Positions 1 through 9,923 of a stretch of DNA of 64,000 nt are shown one piece after another (the first letter of the stretch is position 1; the number at the start of each line of letters is the position of its first letter). The notes below the pieces were generated by a model that did no database searches, was not told the DNA's origin, and saw only the letters and a program-made list of their open reading frames with translations. The DNA comes from Thermomonas aquatica (lineage in GTDB: Bacteria; Pseudomonadota; Gammaproteobacteria; Xanthomonadales; Xanthomonadaceae): assembly GCF_006337105.1 (NCBI RefSeq), contig NZ_CP040871.1, positions 2,746,501 to 2,810,500 on the forward strand, in the 5' to 3' direction. Made by a program: the position numbers and the translations under genes.

Positions 1-662
1 AGCGCGCCGCGGTCGATGCTGGTGTTGGCGCCGATCTCGCAGTCGTCTCCGACCATCACCCCGCCCAGCTGCGGTACCTTGATCCAGCGGCCATGGTCCA
101 TGGCGATGCCGAAGCCGTCGGCGCCGAGCACCGCGCCGGGGTGCACCAGCACGCGCTTGCCGAGCCGCACGCGGGTCACCAGGGTGGCGCGCGCGACCAG
201 TTCGCAGCCCTCGCCGATTACGCAATCCTCGCCGATCACGCAGCCGGGGCCGATGCTGGCGCCGGCGCCGATCCGGCTGCGCGCGCCGATCGAGACGTGC
301 GGCCCGACATGCGCGGAAGGCTCGACCTCGGCGGAGGGATCGACCGCCGCAGTGGGATGGATGCCGGCCATGCGCGCGGGCTTGCGCTCGAATAGGGCGG
401 CGATCTTGGCGAACGCGACGTAAGGGTCGCGCGCCAGCAGGGCGGTGCCGGCGCGCGCATCGGCATCGTCCGCGCGCAGCACGACCACGCCGGCGCCCGT
501 CTCGGCCAGCTGGCCGCGGTAGCGCGGGTTGGCGAGGAAACCCAACTGGTCGGCGGTGGCGGTGGCCAACGTGCCGACGCCATGCACCGCGCGGTCGTCG
601 CCGCGCAGTTCAAGCCCGAACCGTTGCGCCAGCTCCGAAGCGGCGAAGACTGGCGCGCTCAT
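1..662 (-). CDS. lpxD: LpxD, UDP-3-O-acylglucosamine N-acyltransferase (3' end outside window)
   Basis: Third step of lipid A synthesis: transfers a 3-hydroxyacyl chain from ACP to the 2-amino group of UDP-3-O-acyl-glucosamine. About 220 codons are visible; the C-terminus lies beyond the window edge. The N-terminal uridine-binding-type region is followed by a left-handed beta-helix of hexapeptide repeats (for example IGARSRIGAGASIGPGCVIG), then LGADGFGIAMDHGRW and IPQLGG-like KVPQLGGVMVGDDCEIG, typical of LpxD. It starts at ATG 662, 15 nt after the bamA stop. In E. coli skp separates bamA and lpxD; here there is no such gene. Confidence 0.95.
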   Translation of the reverse strand, partial: MSAPVFAASELAQRFGLELRGDDRAVHGVGTLATATADQLGFLANPRYRGQLAETGAGVVVLRADDADARAGTALLARDPYVAFAKIAALFERKPARMAGIHPTAAVDPSAEVEPSAHVGPHVSIGARSRIGAGASIGPGCVIGEDCVIGEGCELVARATLVTRVRLGKRVLVHPGAVLGADGFGIAMDHGRWIKVPQLGGVMVGDDCEIGANTSIDRGA

Positions 663-677
663 GCCCGGTTGCGGCCG

Positions 678-3143
678 TTACAGCTGGCCGCCGAAGGTGA
701 ACTGCAGCCGCTCGATCTGGTCGCCGGCCTTCTTGCGCAGCGGCATGGCGTAGCTGATCGACAGCGGGCCCATCGGCGAACGCCACAGCAGCGCCACGCC
801 GGCGGACGCGCGCAGGTCGCTGGCGCTGAAGTTGTCCCAGCCGTTGTAGACGTTGCCGAAGTCGAGGAAGGCGGAGACGCGCGCGGCCGGGCTGTCGAAC
901 AGCTTCGGGAAGATCGCTTCCACCGAGCCGGCGAGCAGGAACGAACCGCCCAACGGCTGGCGATAGCCGGAGATGCCGGCATAGGCGGGGCCCAGGGTGT
1001 TGTCGACGAAGCCGCGCACCTTGCCCTGCGCAGCGATGCCGCCGGCATAGAAGTTCTCGAAGAACGGCAGGCCGCTGGCGGTCACCGTCTTGTCGAAATC
1101 CGGCGAAGTCGGCAGGCACGGATCGCTCGGCGCGGGTCCGGGCACCTCGGTGTCGAGGATGCCGTCGCCATTGCTGTCGGTATAGGTCGGCGCGGTGTAG
1201 CAGAGGTTGCGGGTGAAGTCCTTGCCGTAGGAATCGCCATAGCCGAGGTTGACGGCGGTCTTCACCACCAGCGCCTGGTTCAGCGGCCAATACTTGGCGA
1301 AGTCGTAGGACAGCTTGTAGTACTCGACCGTGGAGCCCGGCATGGCGATTTCCGCCGACAGGCTCTGGGTGCTGCCGAGTACCGGAATGAAATAGTCGTT
1401 GCGGGTATCGCGCGACCAGCCCAATTGCGTGCGCAGGGCATGGAAGGTGCGGTTGCCGACCGCACTGATGTAGTCCACCAGCGGCGGCGGGGTGGAGCCG
1501 GGGAACGCCAGGATCTCGTTGCTGTCGATGCCGAACATCAGCGACACCGAATCGCTCTCGCTCAGCGGCAGGCCCATGAACACCTGCGCCGCGCCGCTGT
1601 TGGTCGAGTACTGGGCGACGTTGTAGCTGGAATAGTCGAACTCGCGCCACCACAGGTTGTAGCCCAGCGACAGGCCTTCGTCCGTGAAGTACGGATTCAT
1701 GAAGGAGAAGTCGTAGCGCTTCTGGTAGGTGCTGCGGGTCAGGCCCACCGACACCCGGTTGCCGGTGCCGAGGAAGTTGTTCTCCGACAGCTGCAGCGAC
1801 AGGTTGACGCCGGACAGCTGGGAATAGCCCACGCCGGCGGCGATGCTGCCCGAGGTGGTTTCCTTCACCGTGTAGACCACGTCGACCTGGTCGTCGCTGC
1901 CCGGCACCGGCTCGTTCTCGACGTTCACTTCCTCGAAATAGCCCAGCCGCGAGAGGCGCACCTTGCTGCGGTCGATCGCCGCCTGCGAATACCAGCTGCC
2001 CTCGAACTGGCGCATCTCGCGGCGCAGCACCGAGTCGGCGGTGCGGGTATTGCCCTTGAACACGATCCTGCGCACGCTGACGCGCGGTCCGGGCTGGACC
2101 TGGAAGTCGATGCCGACGGTGCGCTTGTCGCGGTCGATCGTGGGTGCCGGGTTGACCTGGGCGAAGGCGTAGCCGATGTTGGACAGGCGCGCGGTGATCG
2201 CATCGGTCGCGAATTCGAGCACGCCGCGCGAGAAGGTGCTGCCCGGCTTGATGAACTCGACGATCTTCTCGATCTCCTCCTTCGGCAGCACGGTGTCGCC
2301 GGAGACGGTCACGCCGGAGACGCTGTACACCTCGCCCTCGGTGATGCCCGCGGTGAGGTACATGTCCTTCTTGTCGGGACTGATCGCGACCTGGGTCGTG
2401 TCCAGGCTGAAATCGACGTGGCCGCGGTTGAGGTACCAGGCGTTGAGCTTCTCGATGTCCCCGGACAGCTTCTCGCGCGAGTACTGGTCGTCGCGCTTGT
2501 ACCAGCTCAGCCAGTTGCTGGTATGCGATTCCCAGGACTTGGTGATCTCCTCGTCGCTGTAGCTGTCGTTGCCGACCAGGTTGATGTGGCGGATCTTCGC
2601 CGCCTTGCCTTCCTTGATGTTCAGGGTCAGGTTGACGCGGTTGCGGTCGAGCCGCTCCACGCTCGGGCTGATCTCGACGCTGTACTTGCCGCGGTTGTTG
2701 TACTGGCGGTTCAGTTCCTGGGTGACGCGATCCAGGTTGAGGCGGTTGAAGGTCTCGCCTTCGGACAGGCCGATGTCCTTGAGGCCCTTCAGCAGGTCTT
2801 CGGACTTCAGGTCCTTGTTGCCGACCAGGGTCAGCTTGTTGATGGCGGGCCGTTCGACCACGGTGATCACCAGGATGCTGCCCTGGTGGTCCAGGCGCAC
2901 GTCCTCGAAGAAGCCGGTCTTGTACAGCGCGCGCAGCGCCTCGGCGGCCTTGGCGGCGTCGAGGGTGTCGCCGCGCTCGACGGGCAGGTAGGTGAACACG
3001 GTGCCTGCGCCGATGCGCTGCAGGCCGTCGATGCGGATGTCGCTGACCGCGAACGGTGCGAGCGCCGTCTGCGCCCAGGCCGGCAGCGCGAGCGCCGAGG
3101 CCAGGGCAAGTGTGAGCAGGCGGCGGGACAAGGGTCGGGTCAT
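678..3143 (-). CDS. bamA: BamA, outer-membrane protein assembly factor
   Basis: Core of the BAM complex that inserts beta-barrel proteins into the outer membrane. 821 aa. A signal peptide (hydrophobic stretch ending LALPAWAQT) is followed by five POTRA domains and a C-terminal 16-strand barrel; the protein ends in an aromatic-rich strand (RLQFTFGGQL). Three in-frame ATGs exist (3167, 3152, 3143). The last is chosen because it alone has an AGGA about 8 nt upstream and gives a compact signal peptide. It sits between rseP and lpxD, in the usual envelope operon order. Confidence 0.95.
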   Translation of the reverse strand: MTRPLSRRLLTLALASALALPAWAQTALAPFAVSDIRIDGLQRIGAGTVFTYLPVERGDTLDAAKAAEALRALYKTGFFEDVRLDHQGSILVITVVERPAINKLTLVGNKDLKSEDLLKGLKDIGLSEGETFNRLNLDRVTQELNRQYNNRGKYSVEISPSVERLDRNRVNLTLNIKEGKAAKIRHINLVGNDSYSDEEITKSWESHTSNWLSWYKRDDQYSREKLSGDIEKLNAWYLNRGHVDFSLDTTQVAISPDKKDMYLTAGITEGEVYSVSGVTVSGDTVLPKEEIEKIVEFIKPGSTFSRGVLEFATDAITARLSNIGYAFAQVNPAPTIDRDKRTVGIDFQVQPGPRVSVRRIVFKGNTRTADSVLRREMRQFEGSWYSQAAIDRSKVRLSRLGYFEEVNVENEPVPGSDDQVDVVYTVKETTSGSIAAGVGYSQLSGVNLSLQLSENNFLGTGNRVSVGLTRSTYQKRYDFSFMNPYFTDEGLSLGYNLWWREFDYSSYNVAQYSTNSGAAQVFMGLPLSESDSVSLMFGIDSNEILAFPGSTPPPLVDYISAVGNRTFHALRTQLGWSRDTRNDYFIPVLGSTQSLSAEIAMPGSTVEYYKLSYDFAKYWPLNQALVVKTAVNLGYGDSYGKDFTRNLCYTAPTYTDSNGDGILDTEVPGPAPSDPCLPTSPDFDKTVTASGLPFFENFYAGGIAAQGKVRGFVDNTLGPAYAGISGYRQPLGGSFLLAGSVEAIFPKLFDSPAARVSAFLDFGNVYNGWDNFSASDLRASAGVALLWRSPMGPLSISYAMPLRKKAGDQIERLQFTFGGQL

Positions 3144-3214
3144 TCGGAACATCCTGTTGCGGAACATGGTGCTGGGTGCATGCGGTCGGGCACCAGCGGC
3201 GGGGGAGCGATGCG

Positions 3215-4588
3215 TCACGACACCAGGCGCAGGATGTCGTTGTAGAACGCCAGGCCCGTCAGCCCCGCGATCAGCGCGAGCCCGAGGTACTGGCCGAAGG
3301 CCATCGCGCGATCGCCCAGGGGGCGGCCGATGGCCAGCTCGATAAGGTAATACAGCAGGTGACCACCGTCCAAGACGGGAATCGGCAGCAGGTTGAGGAT
3401 GGCAAGGCTGACCGAGAGCAGGGCCAGGAAGTTCAGGAACCACGCGGTGCCGCCGCTGGCATAGGCATTCGCCGCCTGGGCGATGGCGATCGGCCCGGAC
3501 ACCGTGTTCTGCACCGACACCCGGCCACTGAACGCGCGCCCAATCATCTCGAACAGCTGCCTGGCCTGGTAGCCGGTTTCCCTGACCGCGGCAGGCACGG
3601 CGGCGATCGGGTTCAGGCGCAGGACGGCGTCGTGCGCCGGCAGCGTCGCGGCGGCGTTGCCGAAGCCCAGCTGCCAGCTCTTGCCGCCATCGGGCTTGGC
3701 GCGCCAGACCGGGGTCATCTCCAGCGCCAGGCGTTCGCCATCGCGCTCGACTTCGACCATGCCCGGTCCGCCGCGCTCGCCCAGCACGTTCACCAGCGGC
3801 GCGATCTGGTCGAAGCTGCTCACCGGCGCCGCGTCAACGGCGGTGATCCTGTCGCCCTCGGCCAGCACGCCCCACGCCGGGGTGCCCTCGGCGATCCGGC
3901 CAACCACCGCGGGCATGAGTTCGTGGCGCGCGGTCAGGCCGATCGCCTGCAGCGCGCGCGATTCGTCGAAGCCGGCCGGCAGCCTGTCCAACGGCAGGCT
4001 GCGCGCCTGCTCGTCGCCATCGCCGCGCGCGACCAGCACCTGCACCGGCTTCCCGTCCAGCGCGGCCACGCTCAACGCCATCAGCGCCTCGCTCCAGGTC
4101 GGGGTGTCGCGGCCGTCGACCGCGCGGATGCGGTCGCCAGCCTGCAGGCCGGCCTGTGCGGCGATGCCCTCGGCCTTGCCGATCACCGGTGCGTAGTCGG
4201 GGCGGCCGATCACCAGCATCGCCCACAGCAGGGCCACGGCCAGCAGCAGGTTGGCCAGCGGGCCGGCGGCCACGATCGCGATGCGCTTCCACACGCTCTG
4301 GCGGTTGAAGGCCCGGTCCAGCTCGGCGGCCGGCACGTCGCCCTCGCGCCCGTCGAGCCGGCTTTCATCGAGCATGCTGACGTAGCCGCCCAAGGGAATC
4401 GCGGCGACCACGTATTCGGTGCCGTCCTTGCCGCGACGCGACCACAGTGCGCGGCCGAAGCCGACCGAGAAGCGCAGCACCTTCACGCCGCAGCGGCGCG
4501 CGACCCAGAAATGGCCGAATTCGTGGAAGGTGACCAGCACGCCCAGCGCGACCAGCAGCCACCACAACGATCCGAAGAATTCACTCAA
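3215..4588 (-). CDS. rseP: RseP, site-2 intramembrane zinc protease
   Basis: Inner-membrane metalloprotease that cleaves anti-sigma factor RseA to release sigma-E and clears signal-peptide remnants. 457 aa. The zinc motif HEFGH lies in the first membrane helix about 20 residues in, two PDZ domains sit in the periplasmic middle, and the third zinc-ligand segment is [14 protein letters not shown] near the C-terminus. No ATG or GTG fits the N-terminus; TTG at 4588 gives [10 protein letters not shown], like relatives. That TTG overlaps the dxr stop as TTGA, implying translational coupling. Confidence 0.93.
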   Translation of the reverse strand: MSEFFGSLWWLLVALGVLVTFHEFGHFWVARRCGVKVLRFSVGFGRALWSRRGKDGTEYVVAAIPLGGYVSMLDESRLDGREGDVPAAELDRAFNRQSVWKRIAIVAAGPLANLLLAVALLWAMLVIGRPDYAPVIGKAEGIAAQAGLQAGDRIRAVDGRDTPTWSEALMALSVAALDGKPVQVLVARGDGDEQARSLPLDRLPAGFDESRALQAIGLTARHELMPAVVGRIAEGTPAWGVLAEGDRITAVDAAPVSSFDQIAPLVNVLGERGGPGMVEVERDGERLALEMTPVWRAKPDGGKSWQLGFGNAAATLPAHDAVLRLNPIAAVPAAVRETGYQARQLFEMIGRAFSGRVSVQNTVSGPIAIAQAANAYASGGTAWFLNFLALLSVSLAILNLLPIPVLDGGHLLYYLIELAIGRPLGDRAMAFGQYLGLALIAGLTGLAFYNDILRLVS

Positions 4589-5793
4589 GGGAACATGCTC
4601 ATGGGCGTGGGGCGGGTCCGGCCCGCAAGGCTGTCGATCCGCGCTCGCGCCGTCGCCCGCGCCCGCGCGTCCGCCTCCAGCAGCGCTTCCAGCGAATCGG
4701 CGGGTTGCGCGGGCATGGCGTCCAGGGTCGCGGCGACGGTGTCGGGGATGGACAGGAAACCGATCCGGCCCTGAAGAAAGGCTGAAACGGCTTCCTCGTT
4801 GGCGGCATTCAGCACGGCCGGGGCGCTGCCGCCGGCGTCCAGCGCGCGCCAGGCCAGGGCCAGGCAGGGAAAGGCGTCGAGGTCGGGGGCTTCGAATTCG
4901 AGCTTGCCGCCCTGCGCGAGCAGGTCGAGCGGGGCGACCCCGGATTCGATCCTGCGCGGCCAGCCCAGGCCTACCGCCAGCGCGGTGCGCATGTCCGGCA
5001 GGCCGAGTTGCGCCAGCGAACTGCCGTCGACGAAATCGACGATGGCATGCACCAGCGACTGCGGATGCACCAGCACCCGGATGCTGCCGGCCGGGAGGGC
5101 GAACAGGTGGTGGGCCTCGATGACCTCCAGGCCCTTGTTCATCAGCGTGGCCGAATCCACCGAGATCTTCGGGCCCATCGACCACTTCGGGTGGGCGACG
5201 GCTTGCGCAGGCGTGACGTCGGCCAATTCGGCGCGGCTGCGGCCGCGGAACGGACCGCCCGAGGCGGTCAAGGTGATGCGCGAGACCGCGGCCGGATCAT
5301 CGCAACTGGCCAGGCACTGGAACACCGCGTTGTGCTCGCTGTCGATCGGCACGATGCGTGCGCCGCCGGCCCGTGCGGCCTGCATCAGCAGTTCGCCCGC
5401 CAGCACCAGCGATTCCTTGTTGGCCAGCAACAGGCGCTTGCCGGCATGCGCGGCGGCCAGGGTCGAAGGCAGCCCCGCGGCACCGACGATCGCGGCGACC
5501 ACGGCATCGCAGGCGTCGCCGCCCGCCAGGGCATCCAGTGCCGCGCCGCCCGCGTGCGCCTCGGTCGCCAATCCCGCCGCGCGCAATCCGTCGCGCAGCT
5601 CGGCGAAGCGGCTTTGGTCGGCGATGACCGCATGCTCCGGGCGATGCGTGCGGCACAGTCCGACCAGCTCGCCGACCTTGCTGCCGGCGGCCAGCACGCT
5701 GGCGCGCAGCGTCGCCGGATGGCGCGCGATCACGTCCAGCGCGGACGCGCCGATCGAACCGGTGGCGCCGAAGACTGCAACCCTCTGCATCAT
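4585..5793 (-). CDS. dxr: Dxr, 1-deoxy-D-xylulose-5-phosphate reductoisomerase
   Basis: Converts DXP to 2-C-methyl-erythritol 4-phosphate with NADPH, the committed step of the MEP isoprenoid pathway. 402 aa, the usual length. The N-terminal Rossmann fold shows [15 protein letters not shown]; the substrate region has [25 protein letters not shown] and the flexible-loop segment ending in [20 protein letters not shown]. The start is a double ATG (5793 or 5790). It lies 7 nt after cdsA and overlaps rseP. It feeds UppS, encoded nearby, with isoprenoid precursors. Confidence 0.97.
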   Translation of the reverse strand: MMQRVAVFGATGSIGASALDVIARHPATLRASVLAAGSKVGELVGLCRTHRPEHAVIADQSRFAELRDGLRAAGLATEAHAGGAALDALAGGDACDAVVAAIVGAAGLPSTLAAAHAGKRLLLANKESLVLAGELLMQAARAGGARIVPIDSEHNAVFQCLASCDDPAAVSRITLTASGGPFRGRSRAELADVTPAQAVAHPKWSMGPKISVDSATLMNKGLEVIEAHHLFALPAGSIRVLVHPQSLVHAIVDFVDGSSLAQLGLPDMRTALAVGLGWPRRIESGVAPLDLLAQGGKLEFEAPDLDAFPCLALAWRALDAGGSAPAVLNAANEEAVSAFLQGRIGFLSIPDTVAATLDAMPAQPADSLEALLEADARARATARARIDSLAGRTRPTPMSMFP

Positions 5794-5800
5794 CGCCGCC

Positions 5801-6649
5801 CTAGAAACCCAACCACAGTTTGCCCAGTGCGAATACCGGCAGCGCGGCCAGCACGCTGTCCACGCGGTCCAGCACGCCGCCGTGGCCGGGGATCAGGTCG
5901 CCGGAATCCTTGGCTCCCACGTGGCGCTTGAGCAGGCTCTCGAACAGGTCGCCGACCACCGAGAACAGCACGGTGGCCAGCGCGACCAGGCCGATCGCGG
6001 GCAACTGGTCGACGCGCGCACCGATCAGCATCGCCCCGACCATGGCGACTGCCAGCGACAGCAGCAGGCCGCCGAGCAGGCCCTCGATGGTCTTGTTCGG
6101 GCTGATCCTCGGCGCCAGCTTGCGCTTGAACAGCTTGCCGCCGAAATAGCGGCCGGCGAAATACGCCCCGCTGTCCGCGGCCCAGACCAGGAACAACGCC
6201 AGCAACAGCCACCGGTGGCCGTTCGGCGCGCTGGCATGGATCAGGCCCAGGGCGCACCAAGCCGGGATCACCGCCAGGGTGCCGGCGAGCAGCTTGAACG
6301 CGCGCGCATGCGAATCGTGGTCGGAGGCGAAGTGGTAGTGCTTCATCCACAGCATCGCCAGCAGCCACCAGGCCACGCCGATCAGCACCACCAGCTGCAG
6401 CAGGGCGAACGAGCCGCCCTGCGCGGAGCGCGAGCCCCAGACCAGCGCCGCCATCACCCCCACGTTGCACAGCAGCAGTACCGTGCGTGCCAGGGTGTCG
6501 TCGATCTCGGCCAGCTTCAGCCATTCCCACAGCGCCACCAGGAACAGCACCGCGCTCAGCGCGGCCAGTACCGGCGTCGGCACGAACAGCACGGTCAGGA
6601 TGGCGATCGGCGCCATGATCAGCGCAGCCAGCAGGCGCGTTTTGGTCAC
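5801..6649 (-). CDS. cdsA: CdsA, phosphatidate cytidylyltransferase
   Basis: Makes CDP-diacylglycerol from phosphatidate and CTP, the branch point of phospholipid synthesis, in the inner membrane. 282 aa with about eight membrane helices. The family signature is near the C-terminus: [14 protein letters not shown], preceded by [12 protein letters not shown]. The start is GTG at 6649, overlapping the uppS stop as GTGA; upstream in-frame codons fall inside uppS and read as out-of-frame shadow sequence. Part of the uppS-cdsA-dxr-rseP run. Confidence 0.95.
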   Translation of the reverse strand: MTKTRLLAALIMAPIAILTVLFVPTPVLAALSAVLFLVALWEWLKLAEIDDTLARTVLLLCNVGVMAALVWGSRSAQGGSFALLQLVVLIGVAWWLLAMLWMKHYHFASDHDSHARAFKLLAGTLAVIPAWCALGLIHASAPNGHRWLLLALFLVWAADSGAYFAGRYFGGKLFKRKLAPRISPNKTIEGLLGGLLLSLAVAMVGAMLIGARVDQLPAIGLVALATVLFSVVGDLFESLLKRHVGAKDSGDLIPGHGGVLDRVDSVLAALPVFALGKLWLGF

Positions 6650-7398
6650 GTGGTTCCCCCGGTTGCGTGTCCCGCCACCTGCGCGCTGGTCAGCCCGAAG
6701 CGGCGTTCGCGACCGGCGTAATCGTCCAGTGCGCGGCGCAGTGTGGCGGCATCGACGTCCGGCCACAACGTGTCGGTGAACCACAGCTCGGTGTAGGCCA
6801 GCTGCCAGAGCAGGAAGTTGCTGATGCGCAGCTCGCCGCCGGTGCGGATGAACAGGTCGGGCGGGGGCAGGTCGGCCAGCGCGACCCGCGCGGAGATCGC
6901 GCTTTCGTCGATCTGGTCCGCGCGCAGGCGGCCGGCGGCGACCTCCTCGGCCAGCGCGCGTGCGGCCTGGGCGATGTCCTGCCTGCCGCCGTAACTGGCG
7001 GCGATGCTCAACTGCAGCCTGGCGTTGCCTGCGGTCAGCGACTCCGCGGCCTGCATGCGGGCCAGGATCTCCGGCGCGAAACGGGCGCGTTCGCCGATGA
7101 AGCGCAGCCGCGCGCCGAGCCGGTGCAGTTCGTCCACTTCGCGCTCCAGCGCGCCGAGGAACAGCTTCATCAGCCCGCCGACCTCGTCGCTGGGCCGGTT
7201 CCAGTTCTCGCTGGAGAACGCGAACAGGGTCAGCGCCTGCACGCCGTTGTCGAGGCAGAACTCGACGCAGGACTTGACCGCGCGCGCGCCGGCGCGGTGG
7301 CCGATGATGCGCGGGCGGTGGCGCTGCTGCGCCCAGCGGCCGTTGCCATCCATGATGATGGCGATGTGGCGCGGAACGCGCGCGGCGGGGCTCGTCAC
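6646..7398 (-). CDS. uppS: UppS, undecaprenyl diphosphate synthase
   Basis: Cis-prenyltransferase that extends farnesyl diphosphate to C55 undecaprenyl diphosphate, the lipid carrier for cell-wall and O-antigen synthesis. 250 aa. Catalytic Asp in the signature IIMDGNGRWA about 20 residues in; later motifs ALTLFAFSSENWNRP and the C-terminal DLFIRTGGELRISNFLLWQ and TLWPDV are typical. Start assigned to GTG 7398, since the MDGN motif normally lies 10-25 residues from the N-terminus; no strong ribosome-binding site is visible. Confidence 0.95.
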   Translation of the reverse strand: MTSPAARVPRHIAIIMDGNGRWAQQRHRPRIIGHRAGARAVKSCVEFCLDNGVQALTLFAFSSENWNRPSDEVGGLMKLFLGALEREVDELHRLGARLRFIGERARFAPEILARMQAAESLTAGNARLQLSIAASYGGRQDIAQAARALAEEVAAGRLRADQIDESAISARVALADLPPPDLFIRTGGELRISNFLLWQLAYTELWFTDTLWPDVDAATLRRALDDYAGRERRFGLTSAQVAGHATGGTT

Positions 7399-7421
7399 GT
7401 CTGGTGCGTCGCGCAGGCGGC

Positions 7422-7979
7422 TCAGACCGCCATCAGTTCCGTTTCCTTGGCCTTCACCACGTCGTCCACGTCCTTGATCGCGCCGTCGGTGATCTTCTGG
7501 ATCTCGGCCTCGGTGCGGGTCGCCTCGTCCTCGGTGATCTGCTTGTCCTTCAGCAGTTCCTTGACCTGGTGGTTGGCGTCGCGGCGGATGTTGCGGATCG
7601 CGACCTTGGCGTCCTCGCCTTCGTTGTGCACGACCTTGGTCAGTTCCTTGCGGCGCTCCTCGGTCAGCGCCGGGATGTTCAGGCGGATCACGGTGCCGGC
7701 GGTGTTCGGGGTCAGGCCGAGGTCGGAGGCGAGGATCGCCTTCTCGACCGCGCCGACCATCTGCTTTTCCCACGGGGTGATGATGATCGAACGCGCATCG
7801 CCCACCGCCACGCTGGCGACCTGCGACAGCGGCATGTCGGAGCCGTAGTAATTGACCTTGATGCTGTCGACCAGGCCGGTGTTGGCGCGGCCGGTGCGGA
7901 CCTTGACCAGGTTGTGGCGCAGCGATTCGATGCTCTTGCCCATGCGGGCCTGGGCGTCCTTCTTGATGTCGTTCAGCAT
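7422..7979 (-). CDS. frr: Frr, ribosome recycling factor
   Basis: Splits post-termination ribosomes together with EF-G. 185 aa, exactly the family length. The long three-helix bundle is recognised from GKSIESLRHNLVKVRTGRA near the N-terminus and IRLNIPALTEERRKELTKVV in the middle. It normally follows pyrH directly; here a cation-diffusion transporter gene lies between the two on the same strand. 23 nt separate it from uppS. Confidence 0.97.
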   Translation of the reverse strand: MLNDIKKDAQARMGKSIESLRHNLVKVRTGRANTGLVDSIKVNYYGSDMPLSQVASVAVGDARSIIITPWEKQMVGAVEKAILASDLGLTPNTAGTVIRLNIPALTEERRKELTKVVHNEGEDAKVAIRNIRRDANHQVKELLKDKQITEDEATRTEAEIQKITDGAIKDVDDVVKAKETELMAV

Positions 7980-8063
7980 CGATGTGCTCCGGGTTCCTTG
8001 GGTAACCGCGGAATTATATGCGAGCCGGTGCCGGCCCCGGCGCCGGCCCGGGGGCGCGGGGAT

Positions 8064-9026
8064 TCATGGATGGCCGAATTCGTCGCTGCCATGCCCGTGG
8101 CCGTGCACGTGCCCATGGTGCCGGTCGATCGCCTGTCCATGCGGCGCGCGGTCGTTGCAGTCGTGGGCCGCGCCGTGGCCGCGCTCGATCTGCAGGGTCG
8201 GGTGGTTGATGCCGAAGCGCTCGTCGAGGCCGTCGTTGAGGCGGTCGATGAAGGCGTCGTGGTCGGCGTCGCCCGCGCGCACCAGGTGCGCGGTCATCGC
8301 GATCTCGCCGGCGCCCAGCGACCAGATGTGCAGGTGGTGCACCGCGGACACGCCCGGCTGTTGCAGCAGCCAGCCGCGCACCTGGTTCTGGTCGATGCCG
8401 CGCGGCACCGCGTCCATCGCGGCATTGAAGGCATCGCGCAGCAGGCCGAAGGAACCGATCGCCACCACCACCGCGACCAGCAGGGCGGTGGCCGGGTCCA
8501 GCCAGGTCCAGCCCAGCCACCACATGCCGGCGCCGGCCAGCACCGCCACCAGCGACACCGCGGCATCGGCGACCAGGTGCAGGAAGGCGCCGCGCCGGTT
8601 GAGGTCGTGGGCATGGCCGTCGCGCACCAGCCAGGCGGCACCGAGGTTGATGGCGATGCCGATCGCCGCCACCACCATCACCGGCAGGCCGGGCACCTCC
8701 GGCGGCGCGTTGAAGCGGCGGATCGCCTCCCAGCCCAGCGCGCCGGAGAACGCGACCAGCAGCAAGGCATTGGCCAGCGGCGAGAGCAGGGTGGCGCGGC
8801 GCCAGCCGTAGGTGTGGCGTTCGGTCGGCGGTCGCTTGGCCAGCACCGCCGCGCCCCAGGCCAGGCCCAGGCCGAGCACGTCGCCGAAGTTGTGCAGCGC
8901 GTCCGACAGCAGCGCCAGCGAATTGGTGGCGAAGCCGTAGCCGGCTTCGAGCGCCGTGTAGGCCAGGTTGATCAGGGTCACCCACGCGAATGCGCGGGTG
9001 CCGTCAGCGTGGGAGTGTCCGTGCAT
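8064..9026 (-). CDS. Cation diffusion facilitator (CzcD/ZitB-like) metal efflux protein
   Basis: Predicted inner-membrane divalent metal/proton antiporter, most likely exporting zinc or cobalt. 320 aa with six membrane helices and a cytosolic C-terminal domain. The metal-site helix pair reads LLSDALHNFGDVLG and HLVADAAVSLVAVL, giving the His/Asp quartet of the family. Both ends are His-rich (MHGHSHADG; HHGHVHGHGHG), a common feature of metal-sensing CDF proteins. It sits inside the pyrH-frr interval in operon orientation, 52 nt after pyrH. Which metal it carries cannot be told from sequence alone. Confidence 0.88.
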   Translation of the reverse strand: MHGHSHADGTRAFAWVTLINLAYTALEAGYGFATNSLALLSDALHNFGDVLGLGLAWGAAVLAKRPPTERHTYGWRRATLLSPLANALLLVAFSGALGWEAIRRFNAPPEVPGLPVMVVAAIGIAINLGAAWLVRDGHAHDLNRRGAFLHLVADAAVSLVAVLAGAGMWWLGWTWLDPATALLVAVVVAIGSFGLLRDAFNAAMDAVPRGIDQNQVRGWLLQQPGVSAVHHLHIWSLGAGEIAMTAHLVRAGDADHDAFIDRLNDGLDERFGINHPTLQIERGHGAAHDCNDRAPHGQAIDRHHGHVHGHGHGSDEFGHP

Positions 9027-9078
9027 GCGCGGAGCTTGGCATGGCGCGCGCTGCGGACACTATTCCAGCGGCCCGGCC

Positions 9079-9801
9079 TCAGCTGCGGCCGCGCACCAGG
9101 GTGCCGATCTGCTCGCCGCGCAGGATGCGCAGCAGCACGCCGGGCTGGGCCATGTCGAAGATGCGCAGCGGCAGGTCGGCGTCGCGGCACAGGGCGAACG
9201 CGGCGGTGTCCATCACCTGCAGGTTGCGGGCGATCACCTCGTCGTAGGTCAGCGCATCCAGCTTGACCGCATCCGCGTGCTTCTTCGGGTCCTTGTCGTA
9301 CACGCCATCGACCTTGGTCGCCTTCAGCAGCAGGTCGGCGCCGATCTCGATCGCGCGCAGCGCGGCGCCGGAATCGGTGGTGAAGAACGGGTTGCCGGTG
9401 CCGGCGGCGAAGATCGCGATGCGGCCCTTCTCCAGGTGGCGCACGGCGCGGCGGCGGATGTAGTCCTCGCACACGTCGTTGATCTTGATCGCGCTCATCA
9501 CCCGCGACTTGCCGCCGAGCTTCTCCAGCGCGTCCTGCATCGCCAGCGCGTTGATGACCGTGGCCAGCATGCCCATCTGGTCGCCGGTGACCCGGTCCAT
9601 GCCGCCGGCGGCCAGGCCGGCGCCGCGGAAGATGTTGCCGCCGCCGATCACCAGCGCGATCTCCGCGCCGGCCTCGCGCACTTCCATCACTTCGCGCGCC
9701 AGCCGCCCGATCACCTTCGGGTCGATGCCGTAGTCCTCGTCGCCCATCAGCGCTTCGCCGGAGAGCTTGAGCAGGACGCGGCGATAGGCGAGGTTCGACA
9801 T
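9079..9801 (-). CDS. pyrH: PyrH, UMP kinase
   Basis: Phosphorylates UMP to UDP in pyrimidine nucleotide synthesis; bacterial hexameric type. 240 aa. Motifs: [12 protein letters not shown] (phosphate binding), [27 protein letters not shown] and [11 protein letters not shown] (nucleotide binding). ATG 9801 is preceded by CCGGAG at good spacing. The gene follows tsf but is separated from it by a strong terminator, so it probably has its own promoter or relies on read-through. Confidence 0.97.
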   Translation of the reverse strand: MSNLAYRRVLLKLSGEALMGDEDYGIDPKVIGRLAREVMEVREAGAEIALVIGGGNIFRGAGLAAGGMDRVTGDQMGMLATVINALAMQDALEKLGGKSRVMSAIKINDVCEDYIRRRAVRHLEKGRIAIFAAGTGNPFFTTDSGAALRAIEIGADLLLKATKVDGVYDKDPKKHADAVKLDALTYDEVIARNLQVMDTAAFALCRDADLPLRIFDMAQPGVLLRILRGEQIGTLVRGRS

Positions 9802-9870
9802 GCGCAAGCTCCGGCGGGGTAAACGGCGGAATTCTAGCCGATGCGGCGCGCCGGCTCGCGCGCGGGCCAT

Positions 9871-9896
9871 AAAAAAAACCCGCCGTCGCCGGCGGG
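9871..9896 (-). terminator. Rho-independent terminator after tsf
   Basis: On the minus strand a 7-bp GC stem (9890-9896 with 9879-9885) with a 4-nt loop is followed by an uninterrupted run of eight T (plus-strand A 9871-9878). This is the clearest intrinsic terminator in the window. It lies 27 nt after the tsf stop, so it ends the rpsB-tsf transcript and separates translation genes from pyrH. Confidence 0.9.
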
Positions 9897-9923
9897 TTTT
9901 CCGTATCGCGATGGTGCGGTCGA

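Noticed and set aside
582..3245. An 887-codon open frame on the plus strand opposite bamA
   Set aside because: It is the antisense shadow of a GC-rich gene: low-complexity, rich in Arg/Ala/Val, no domain; bamA on the other strand is unmistakable. Similar long antisense frames opposite ccoGHI, norB, parC, rnr and GH92 were dropped for the same reason.
8025..8063. Repetitive GCCGG-rich stretch after the CDF gene as a terminator or repeat array
   Set aside because: Short, irregular and typical of GC-rich spacer; no clear stem with a T-run.
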